This document shows, piece by piece, positions 1 through 5,347 of a stretch of 5,430 nucleotides of DNA. A program made the translations under genes and the position numbers. Where the stretch lies: contig SYFI01000118.1 of the NCBI GenBank assembly GCA_005800465.1, forward strand, positions 1-5,430. The letters run 5' to 3'. Origin of the DNA: Actinomycetota bacterium. Lineage in GTDB: Bacteria > Actinomycetota > Thermoleophilia > Miltoncostaeales > Miltoncostaeaceae. Below the pieces are notes generated by a model that made no database searches, was not told the DNA's origin, and saw only the letters and a list, made by a program, of their open reading frames with translations. The number at the start of each line of letters is the position of its first letter. Position 1 is the stretch's first letter.

Positions 1-468
1 GAGTTCCTCACCGAGACCCGCGGAACCGGCCTGCTGCACCACGTGTTTGAGAAGTGGGACCCATGGATGGGCGAGATCCGCACCCGTCAGCGCGGCAGCA
101 TGGTGGCCGATCGTCTGGGCCCCGTCACGTCGTTCGCCATGACCAGCCTGCAGGAACGTGGCACGCTGTTTGTGGCGCCGGGTGAGCAGGTCTACGAGGG
201 CATGATCGTTGGGGAGAACGCCCGCACCGAAGACATGGACGTGAACCCCACGAAGGAGAAGAAGCTCACCAACATGCGTGCGGCGAGCTCCGACGACTTC
301 GAGCGGCTTATCCCGCCGCGCAAGTTGTCGCTCGAGCAGGCGCTTGAGTGGGTGCGCGAGGACGAGTGCGTGGAGGTGACGCCCGACACCGTGCGCATGC
401 GCAAGGTCGAGCTCACAGGCAACGTGCGTGCCAAGTCGTCCAAGCGGAAGAACGCCGCGCCGTCCTAG
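1..468 (+). CDS. typA: TypA/BipA ribosome-associated GTPase, C-terminal part (5' truncated)
   Basis: The frame is open from base 1, so the gene starts before the window; 155 residues and a TAG stop (466-468) are visible. The visible part covers the end of the EF-G-like domain V (EFLTETRGTG, residues 1-10) and the TypA-specific C-terminal domain. Hallmarks seen are GEIRTR, the LQERGTLFV segment, VYEGMIVGEN, DMDVNPTKEKKLTN and PPRKLSLEQALEW, followed by EDECVEVTPDTVRMRK. These are diagnostic of TypA/BipA rather than EF-G or LepA. TypA is a translational GTPase that binds the 70S ribosome and aids 50S assembly and stress or low-temperature growth. The GTPase domain lies outside the window. The end is a normal basic tail (AKSSKRKNAAPS). 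The ATG at 43 is internal and is not the start. The methyltransferase gene follows after 23 bases on the same strand, so co-transcription is likely. Confidence 0.96.
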   Translation, partial: EFLTETRGTGLLHHVFEKWDPWMGEIRTRQRGSMVADRLGPVTSFAMTSLQERGTLFVAPGEQVYEGMIVGENARTEDMDVNPTKEKKLTNMRAASSDDFERLIPPRKLSLEQALEWVREDECVEVTPDTVRMRKVELTGNVRAKSSKRKNAAPS

Positions 469-491
469 CGGTACCTGCGTACGATCAGGCT

Positions 492-1445
492 GTGCCCGAC
501 GTACGCATTGATGAGAGCGTGACCCCCGCCGCCCTACGGGCGGGACTCATCGCTGCGCTTGAGGCGCGCCGGGTGGACAACCGCTTTCACTACATCGGTG
601 ACTTGGCCGCGAGCCGCTGGCGCTCCCTGGCCACGAGCCACTCCCCCGCCCACGATGCCAATGATGGCGTGCGGGCCTACGACGACGCGGCGCGAGTGGC
701 GATCGCCGCGCTGGGCGACGAACCTGTGCATGTCGTGGGTGTGGCGTGCGGGGATGGTGTGAAGGAGCGGCGCCTACTGGGTGCGCTGCGTTCGGCCGGG
801 CGGGAGCACCTGTCGGCCACACCCGTGGATGTGAGCCTGTCGCTTGTGGTGGCTGCGGCCGAGGCCATGGCGGCAGTGCCAGGCGTTGGTGCCGCAGATG
901 GTGTTGCTGTAGACATCATGGCGGTGCCCGATCTCTTCCCCCTTTTGGCCCCGCGCCGGGCGGGAACACGCGTGGTCACGCTCTTCGGTGTCCTCTCCAC
1001 GCTCGGACCAGCGTCACTCACGGCGGGCATCTCCCTGCTCGGCCCCGGCGACCTGCTTCTGGTCAGTGCCAACCTGCTGCCGGGTACGCCGGGTTCCCGC
1101 GATGCGGTAATCGCCCAATACGACAACCCGCCCACGCGCATGTGGCTCGCCACGGTGCTCGAGGAGATCGGCATCCACGATGCCGGCGAGATCACATTCC
1201 GCTGGCACGAGACCCCGGACGGCCCCATGGTGGTGGGCGAGGTCATGCCGGTTGGCAGTGTGGTTGCCCAGGTGGAAGGCGTGACCGTCGGCATACCAGC
1301 GGGCGAGCCAATTCGCGTGCTCGAATCATTTCGCCATACCCCGGAAACGCTTGAGGCTCTTCTGGAGCAGGCGGGCCTCACGGTCCTTCACGTCTCCATC
1401 TCGCCGAGTGGCGAAGAGGGCGTTGCCGTGGCGCATCGGGCCTAG
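492..1445 (+). CDS. EgtD-like SAM-dependent methyltransferase (histidine-specific methyltransferase family)
   Basis: From the GTG at 492 this is 317 residues, close to the roughly 320 of EgtD. Motifs run in family order. They are an N-terminal RFHYIGDLAASRWRSL segment (31-46), a glycine-rich SAM motif GVACGDGVKERRLL (83-96), PVDVS (111-115), the GVLSTLG turn (166-172), GPGDLLLVSANL (184-195), AQYDNP (208-213), and a C-terminal ESFRHTPETLEALLEQAG (278-295) that mirrors the ESYKYSPE-type helix of EgtD. EgtD trimethylates histidine to hercynine in ergothioneine synthesis, and relatives act on other amino acids. The asparagine of the family's GS-IGN turn appears replaced (STLGP), and no egtB/egtC neighbour is visible, so the substrate is unknown. 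GTG 492 was chosen because it clears typA and gives a family-length N-terminus; GTG 519 is an alternative. There is no convincing Shine-Dalgarno. The TAG stop shares CTAG with the convergent gene's stop. Confidence 0.78.
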   Translation: MPDVRIDESVTPAALRAGLIAALEARRVDNRFHYIGDLAASRWRSLATSHSPAHDANDGVRAYDDAARVAIAALGDEPVHVVGVACGDGVKERRLLGALRSAGREHLSATPVDVSLSLVVAAAEAMAAVPGVGAADGVAVDIMAVPDLFPLLAPRRAGTRVVTLFGVLSTLGPASLTAGISLLGPGDLLLVSANLLPGTPGSRDAVIAQYDNPPTRMWLATVLEEIGIHDAGEITFRWHETPDGPMVVGEVMPVGSVVAQVEGVTVGIPAGEPIRVLESFRHTPETLEALLEQAGLTVLHVSISPSGEEGVAVAHRA

Positions 1446-2416
1446 CCCGGGTTGATATCGCCGGGGCGCAGGGCCCCGAGGGTATCGAGCACCGCACCCA
1501 CGCGAGGGACCTCGTGTGTGCGGAAAAGTCCCGTGCGCCCCAGCGATGCGAGCACTGCGAAGAATGGCTCCGCCGACCTCACCTCGTCGCCGAAGAAGTC
1601 GAAGGCGTGCGGGAGGGCGTGACATACCGGCCAGCCGAGCGCCCGTAGACGGAACGTGTTGAGAAACACCTTCACCTGATGGCGCACACGCGTGGGGCCA
1701 TCCAACAGGTTGCCGTAATAAAAGCCGAGGCCGGGATCAATGAAGATGCGCTCCACGCCAAGTGCCACGGCACGGTCCAGGCGCGGTCCGAAGTGCTCGA
1801 TGAGTGTCGGGATGGGGTCATCACCCAGCACCAGATCGCTCACCTCGCGCACATTGGCGCCCTGCACGAAGCACATGATGATGGCCGCCTGGTGCTCGGC
1901 CGCAGCCGCATACACCTCGTCCTCGCGCTCCACCCCCGTGAGATTGAGCACGTTGGCACCGGCGCGAAGCACCACCCGGGCAACCTCGGGCGAGTACGTC
2001 TCAACGGATGTGAGGATGCCCTGCTCCCCCAGTGCGCGCACGACGGGCAACACGGTCGCCATCTGATCCTCTGGGGATACCCGCGCAGCGTGCGCGAGCG
2101 TGCTCTCGGCGCCAATGTCCACGATGGCTGCGCCCTGGGCTGCCAGCACCACACCGCGGGCGATTGCCGCATCGGCATCAGGCACCACCGACTCGCGGTA
2201 CCAGGAATCGGGTGACAGGTTGACCACGCCCATCATCTCGGGGTGCGCGTCGCAGTCGAATGTGCGCCCGCCGATGTCGAATACGCGGACAGGCGCATCA
2301 AGCGCCCCCGCGTGGGCATCCGCCAGTGCCGCCATCTCGGCCAGGAGTCGTCGTTGGTCGCTCACAAGGAGAACCGTAGCGGGGGCGGCGAATGACACGG
2401 GCGTATGGCAACCCAT
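1442..2416 (-). CDS. Divergent dihydropteroate synthase-fold (pterin-binding) protein
   Basis: The protein is 324 residues with a pterin-binding TIM-barrel signature. It has MGVVNLSPDSW (62-72, compare MGI-NVTPDSF), GAAIVDIGAESTLAHAARVSPEDQ (95-118, compare GADIIDVGGESTRPG), SVETYSPEVARVVLRAGANVLNLTG (137-161), IDPGLGF (226-232) and FRTHEV (298-303, compare RVHDV). Dihydropteroate synthase joins 6-hydroxymethyl-dihydropterin pyrophosphate to p-aminobenzoate in folate synthesis. Several key positions are altered. STRPG is STLAH, the -IINDV- strand end is VLNLTG, FGKT after DPG is FYYG, and the SRK-type lysine loop is ALPHAFDFFG (267-276). It is therefore probably a paralogue, not the housekeeping FolP. 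About 55 extra N-terminal residues precede the barrel. The start is uncertain: ATG 2416 overlaps the divergent channel gene by 12 bases, while GTG 2398, GTG 2365 and ATG 2335 remain possible. None has a clear ribosome binding site. Confidence 0.8.
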   Translation of the reverse strand: MGCHTPVSFAAPATVLLVSDQRRLLAEMAALADAHAGALDAPVRVFDIGGRTFDCDAHPEMMGVVNLSPDSWYRESVVPDADAAIARGVVLAAQGAAIVDIGAESTLAHAARVSPEDQMATVLPVVRALGEQGILTSVETYSPEVARVVLRAGANVLNLTGVEREDEVYAAAAEHQAAIIMCFVQGANVREVSDLVLGDDPIPTLIEHFGPRLDRAVALGVERIFIDPGLGFYYGNLLDGPTRVRHQVKVFLNTFRLRALGWPVCHALPHAFDFFGDEVRSAEPFFAVLASLGRTGLFRTHEVPRVGAVLDTLGALRPGDINPG

Positions 2417-2662
2417 GCGCTCGGACCCGGTATCGACAAGCGGAGAATCCCGCGACGCTTTCTGGTGCCCGGATTATTCCTGCTGGGGAATGTCATCTAC
2501 GGGACCATCGGGTACACGTTCATCATCCCGCGGGCCGACCTCGTTGACGGTCTGTACTGGACGGTGCTCACCCTGGGCGGTATGGGATACCGCGATATCA
2601 CCACTCTTGGAACGCGGCCCACGAGGCCTTCTCGATCTCGCTTGTGGTGCTGCTGTTTGTAA
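2405..2662 (+). CDS. Two-TM potassium-channel-like protein, N-terminal pore fragment (frameshifted)
   Basis: This is the first half of a Kch/TrkA-N-type ion channel. After a basic N-terminus (DKRRIPRR) comes TM1 (about residues 18-41, FLVPGLFLLGNVIYGTIGYT), then the pore region DLVDGLYWTVLTLGGMGYRDITTLG (45-69). Layout and wording match the Ion_trans_2 family. The filter reads GMGYRD (59-64) where potassium channels have TVGYGD, so two filter positions differ. True homology stops at G69. The remaining residues (TRPTRPSRSRLWCCCL) are out-of-frame translation caused by one missing base near 2609-2611. In the next frame, codons from 2611 read NAAHEAFSISLVVLL, which is the expected end of the pore loop and TM2. 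ATG 2405 lacks a clear Shine-Dalgarno and overlaps the start of the divergent pterin-binding gene. The fragment belongs with the CDS at 2644-3303. Confidence 0.72.
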   Translation: MATHALGPGIDKRRIPRRFLVPGLFLLGNVIYGTIGYTFIIPRADLVDGLYWTVLTLGGMGYRDITTLGTRPTRPSRSRLWCCCL

Positions 2663-3303
2663 GCGTGGCCCTCTTCATCCTGGTTGGAACGCAGTTGGCC
2701 GCATCGGGGGATCTCGCCCGACGAACGAGGAGGAGACGGGTGTCAAAGGAACTGGACGCGCTTCATGGACACGTGATCGTGTGCGGATATGGGCGCGTTG
2801 GGCGCGCCTCGGTGCTGCGGCTGCTCGACGAAGGACGCGAGTTCGCCGTGATCGACAACGACCCCCGTCACGAGGAGGAGCTCGTGGACTTCGGGGTACC
2901 GCACATCATCTCGGCGCCCGAGCATGAGTCGGTACTTCGAAGGGTGGGGATCGCGCGCGCCAGTGCGCTCATGTGCGCGGTCGACTCCGATGCGATCAAC
3001 GTGTACATCACGCTCGCGGAACGGTCGCTGTGCCCCGGGCTCACCATCGTGGCGCGGGCCGCCGACCCCGAGACGATTGACGTCCTCAAGCGTGCGGGAG
3101 CAGACTCTGTGGTCTCTCCCTACATCGTCTCGGGCGGTCAGATGGCGGAGCTCGCAGGCGAGCAGCACCCCGCCAGCTCGGCGATGCTGCGGTCGTTCAT
3201 ACGGCGGCCGAGCATCACGAGCAAGACCGTGATGAGGGTGATGGCAGCCATCACTGCGAATCCGAGCGCGAACGACACCGCTGCAGCGGGCAGCACGATG
3301 TAG
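2644..3303 (+). CDS. Potassium-channel-like protein, TM2 plus RCK/TrkA-N domain fragment (frameshifted)
   Basis: This is the continuation of the channel gene at 2405. The same frame is already coding from 2611 (NAAHEAFSISL), so GTG 2644 is only the first possible start within TM2 (about residues 1-20). A basic linker (RRTRRRR) leads into an RCK N-domain. It has HVIVCGYGRVGRAS (43-56, Rossmann GxGxxG), acidic D71 at the end of beta-2 (FAVIDND), VLRRVGIARA (97-106), CAVDSDAINVYITL (111-124) and VARAADPETIDVLKRAGADSVVSPY (137-160). Such domains gate two-TM channels by binding nucleotides or ions on the cytoplasmic face. The usual GDAT motif is replaced by SAPE (90-93), and no RCK_C domain follows. 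From about residue 172 the protein is the complement of the convergent MFS gene's end and looks non-homologous, so the natural C-terminus may be near 3160-3180. The stop is TAG at 3301-3303. Confidence 0.75.
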   Translation: MVLLFVSVALFILVGTQLAASGDLARRTRRRRVSKELDALHGHVIVCGYGRVGRASVLRLLDEGREFAVIDNDPRHEEELVDFGVPHIISAPEHESVLRRVGIARASALMCAVDSDAINVYITLAERSLCPGLTIVARAADPETIDVLKRAGADSVVSPYIVSGGQMAELAGEQHPASSAMLRSFIRRPSITSKTVMRVMAAITANPSANDTAAAGSTM

Positions 3304-3722
3304 GAACACAGCGCACCGCCGACATGACCGAGGCCGTTGGCGATCGAGATTCCGCGCGCGCGATTGCGCGAGTCGAAGTGCTCCCCCGTAGAGGCGTAGA
3401 GCAGTGGCCCGGTGAAGCCGACGACCGCCGACGCGAAGAAGCCAAAGACAGTGATCACCCAGATCGCATGGGATAGCCCGATGACGACCAGGATGACCAT
3501 CCACGCAAGCAGCGCGCCGATGACGAGCAACTTGCGCTCAACGCGCTCCCCGAACTTGATCGCCAGCAGGGCGCCCGCCACGAAGCCGAGACCGGTGAGC
3601 GAGAGCGCTGCGATGCTGGCGGTGACCGACAGGCCCCGATCGGTCAGCAGAGTCGTCGGGAGCGTGAGCCATGCGTCGTCAACGATCAGGTACGTGAGCC
3701 AGATACCCGGGAAGAGCACCAC
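3138..3722 (-). CDS. MFS transporter, C-terminal half (frameshifted)
   Basis: This 194-residue frame holds the second six-helix bundle of the transporter that begins at 4398. The first helix is VLFPGIWLTYLIVDDAWLT. The second-half counterpart of motif A is FGERVERK (57-64). Helices lie at about 66-84 and 86-108. LLYASTGEHFDSRNRARG (107-124) matches the E-F-P-R-RG loop of sugar-porter-like and metabolite:proton symporter MFS proteins. Final helices lie at about 128-149 and 151-171, and the end is basic (GRRMNDRS). GTG 3722 is simply the first start in frame; codons before it (DFPKY, then V V L F P) are open and plausibly coding, so this is not a separate gene. The last residues (after about IAELAG, 180-185) run antisense to the end of the convergent channel gene and may be readthrough. 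The TGA stop is at 3138-3140. Substrate cannot be assigned. Confidence 0.75.
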   Translation of the reverse strand: MVLFPGIWLTYLIVDDAWLTLPTTLLTDRGLSVTASIAALSLTGLGFVAGALLAIKFGERVERKLLVIGALLAWMVILVVIGLSHAIWVITVFGFFASAVVGFTGPLLYASTGEHFDSRNRARGISIANGLGHVGGALCSYIVLPAAAVSFALGFAVMAAITLITVLLVMLGRRMNDRSIAELAGCCSPASSAI

Positions 3723-4398
3723 GTACTTCGGAAAGTCTTGTGATTCGCCCGGTACCGGCGGAAGGGGGGCTCCCCGGAAAGCGCCTCAGGACCCACCCGC
3801 GCCTCGCACTCGGCCACCGTGGCCTCAGCCTCGTCATGGCGACCCGGGCGATCATCCACCGCGGGGATGCCGAGAGTGTGGCGCGAAAAGGCAGCACGAT
3901 CAGCGCGCCGAGGGCACCAATAAGGAGCAGCACCCTCCAGCCCGCCTCGAAATTGGACAGTAGGAACAGCGCGACGAACGGAATCAAGGCGAACGCGCAG
4001 TAGCCGTACAGCACGATCACGCTCGTGACCCGACCGCGCATACCCGCAGGTGCAAGCTCCGCAACATACGCGCTGGCAACCGCAATCTCGGCACCGATCC
4101 CGATGCCCGTAATAAAACGCCCCACCGCAAGCACAGTGAGATCCGGGGCGCACGCCGCGATAATGGTTCCAAGAGAGTAGGTGGTAACCGACAGAATCAG
4201 GGTATTCCTGCGCCCGTAACGATCGGCGAGGGTGCCATCAACCAACGCCCCGAGGACGCACCCCAGCAGCGAGAGCGTGGCGGCGGCAACGACCGACGTA
4301 CGGGTGCCGAACTGCTCGGTGATGGTCGGCAGCGCGTATCCGATATTCACGACGTCGAAATACGCGAAAAACCACGGAGAGCTCACAACCGCGAGCAC
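3679..4398 (-). CDS. MFS transporter, N-terminal half (frameshifted)
   Basis: This is the first six-helix bundle of a major facilitator superfamily symporter in the inner membrane. TM1 is AYFDVVNIGYALPTI (12-26). Motif A is DGTLADRYGRR (54-64) between TM2 and TM3. The TM4-5 region is GRFITGIGIGAEIAVAS (93-109), followed by YVAELAPAGMRGR (111-123). TM5-6 lie at about 125-147 and 153-171, and the loop signature SPRWMIAR (178-185) is like the PESPRW loop of sugar porters. Homology ends at R185. With one extra G in the run at 3843-3845 the frame continues as GRHDEAEATVAECEARVG, the expected loop. Residues 186-239 as translated are out of frame. GTG 4398 is the first standard start, but codons upstream to 4467 read family-like (ARLDAITRWPYPRR) without a start codon. 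The MBL-like gene lies upstream on the same strand. Confidence 0.75.
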   Translation of the reverse strand: MLAVVSSPWFFAYFDVVNIGYALPTITEQFGTRTSVVAAATLSLLGCVLGALVDGTLADRYGRRNTLILSVTTYSLGTIIAACAPDLTVLAVGRFITGIGIGAEIAVASAYVAELAPAGMRGRVTSVIVLYGYCAFALIPFVALFLLSNFEAGWRVLLLIGALGALIVLPFRATLSASPRWMIARVAMTRLRPRWPSARRGWVLRRFPGSPPSAGTGRITRLSEVRGALPGYLAHVPDR

Positions 4399-4485
4399 CC
4401 TGCGCGGGTAGGGCCATCGGGTGATGGCGTCGAGTCGTGCGATGGGATCCCCGGGGTTCCGCGAATGCTAGCGAAAGGGTATCGC

Positions 4486-4929
4486 CTAGGTGCTGGCCGA
4501 ACCGCCGGCGCCAGTTACGATGACCGCAGTGGGACTCATGCCCATGCCACCGTCGGCCATTGAGGCGTCGGGCACCACCAGTGCCCGGTGGACGGGCGAC
4601 CAGAGCGCCACGGCACTCTCGGCCACCGGCAGCGAGAGCAGCCCTGCCGGCGCCTCCCCCATACCGGGATGCCACACGATGCCACCGGTCATGGCCACCA
4701 GCGCATCGCAGTCACGGGGATGGCCATTGCGCGTCATCACAAGGTGCACCGGACCGCCAAGGCGATCCACGTCGCGGGCAATGGCGCGCCTGAAGCGAGC
4801 GAGGTCGTCACCCTTCGGCGGCAGCAGCGGGTCGACCACGATCATCACGTCGCCGTGCTCGATGTACGCGCAGGTGCGCGAACCCACGCTCCAACGCCAG
4901 AGCCCCTCGGTGTACTGATGCACCTGCAT
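4486..4929 (-). CDS. Degenerate metallo-beta-lactamase-fold protein, hypothetical
   Basis: The protein is 147 residues from ATG 4929 to a TAG at 4486-4488. It begins like small MBL-fold proteins. There is SRTCAYIEHGDVMIVVDPLLPP (17-38, the beta-hairpin and DP turn), then RFRRAIARDVDRLGGPVHLVMT (45-66), where the zinc-binding HxHxDH should follow. Here the site reads TRNGHPRDCD (66-75), so most metal ligands are missing and only H70 and D73 remain. The second half has GGIVWHPG (82-89) and SPVHRALVVPDASM (111-124), which parallels the family's late GD strand. It is shorter than typical MBL proteins (about 200 residues or more). A GAGGGT stretch (complement of 4941-4946) lies 11 bases before the ATG, a long spacing for a ribosome binding site. 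It may be co-transcribed with the downstream MFS gene. Function is unknown; hydrolase activity is doubtful. Confidence 0.65.
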   Translation of the reverse strand: MQVHQYTEGLWRWSVGSRTCAYIEHGDVMIVVDPLLPPKGDDLARFRRAIARDVDRLGGPVHLVMTRNGHPRDCDALVAMTGGIVWHPGMGEAPAGLLSLPVAESAVALWSPVHRALVVPDASMADGGMGMSPTAVIVTGAGGSAST

Positions 4930-4976
4930 ATCCGCACGCTACCCTCGGCGACGACGGCGCGACGATCGGGAGGCAC
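4930..4976. promoter_or_regulatory. Divergent intergenic region between MBL-like gene and osmC-like gene
   Basis: Only 47 bases separate the two divergent ATG codons, so promoters for both directions must lie here or inside the gene starts. A TACCCT (4940-4945, plus strand) fits a loose TAnnnT -10 pattern for the OsmC-family gene. I cannot see a matching -35 or an operator. The assignment is positional rather than motif-based. Confidence 0.3.
4968..4973 (+). promoter_or_regulatory. Ribosome binding site of the OsmC-family gene
   Basis: GGGAGG is the clearest Shine-Dalgarno in the window. It lies 3 bases before ATG 4977 and 6 bases before the adjacent ATG 4980. The spacing favours 4980 as the working start codon, which would shorten the protein by one methionine. 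Confidence 0.7.
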
Positions 4977-5345
4977 ATGATGGCGACGGCGATTCGACGG
5001 GCGGACGCGCACTGGCACGGCGCATTCACCACCGGCACGGGCGAGGTGACGCTTGAATCCGGCGCATGCGAGCCGCTCGGCATCTCGTGGCCGGAACGCG
5101 TAAGGGATCCGAATGGGCAGACGAGCCCCGAGGAGTTGCTGGCAGCAGCTCAGGCCGCCTGCTTTGCCATGGCCTTCACTGCCGTGCTCGGGCGCGAGCC
5201 GCACTACCCCGAGCGCCTTGATGTGAACGTGGCTATCCCGCCCGATCCCGCCGAGCACGGTGGGTGCAAGGTGAGGCGGTCGCACATCACCGTGCGCGCA
5301 GTAGTGGGTAAGATCACGATCGACGCAACGATGACCAACCCCTGA
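4977..5345 (+). CDS. OsmC/Ohr-family peroxiredoxin-like protein lacking the second-cysteine segment
   Basis: The protein is 122 residues and aligns from its first residues with OsmC (about 143 aa in E. coli). It has AHWHGAFTTGTGEVTLESG (11-29), TSPEELLAAAQAACFAMAF (49-67) with the first active-site cysteine C62, RLDVNVAIPP (80-89) and VRRSHITVRAVVG (99-111). The family continues with a helix holding CPVS, the second redox cysteine, before the last strand EITLD. Here G111 is followed directly by KITIDATM (112-119). About 25 residues are therefore absent with the frame intact, at about 5309-5310. OsmC/Ohr proteins reduce organic hydroperoxides through two cysteines, so this version should not use the normal mechanism. 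C31 and C97 are extra cysteines not known from the family motif. Start at ATG 4977 or, better spaced from GGGAGG, ATG 4980. The TGA stop lies 2 bases before the next ATG. Confidence 0.85.
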   Translation: MMATAIRRADAHWHGAFTTGTGEVTLESGACEPLGISWPERVRDPNGQTSPEELLAAAQAACFAMAFTAVLGREPHYPERLDVNVAIPPDPAEHGGCKVRRSHITVRAVVGKITIDATMTNP

Positions 5346-5347
5346 GC

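Noticed and set aside
348..491. N-terminal extension of the methyltransferase to GTG 348
   Set aside because: It runs inside typA in another frame, gives Arg/His-rich non-homologous sequence, and makes the protein longer than the family.
677..1381. Long minus-strand open frame of 234 codons
   Set aside because: It is antisense to the methyltransferase, shows low-complexity Ser/Pro/Thr/Arg composition and no family motif; typical of GC-rich shadow frames.
2595..2620. Programmed ribosomal frameshift in the channel gene
   Set aside because: There is no X-XXY-YYZ slippery heptamer or nearby internal Shine-Dalgarno, and separate similar shifts in the neighbouring gene favour indels.
2100..2927. 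Long plus-strand open frame of 275 codons across the pterin-binding and channel genes
   Set aside because: It has no recognisable motif, crosses two motif-rich genes in other frames, and has shadow-like composition.
3155..3185. Possible bidirectional terminator hairpin between convergent channel and MFS ends
   Set aside because: Only a weak CGAGC/GCTCG stem with a long loop and no U-run; it could be chance in GC-rich coding sequence.
2743..3504. Minus-strand open frame of 253 codons
   Set aside because: It is antisense to the RCK domain and out of frame with the MFS gene; His/Arg/Gly-rich shadow without motifs.
4490..4918. Plus-strand frame of 142 codons opposite the MBL-like gene
   Set aside because: Ser/Thr/Pro-rich with no motif, while the opposite strand shows fold-like strand-turn wording and a plausible start region.
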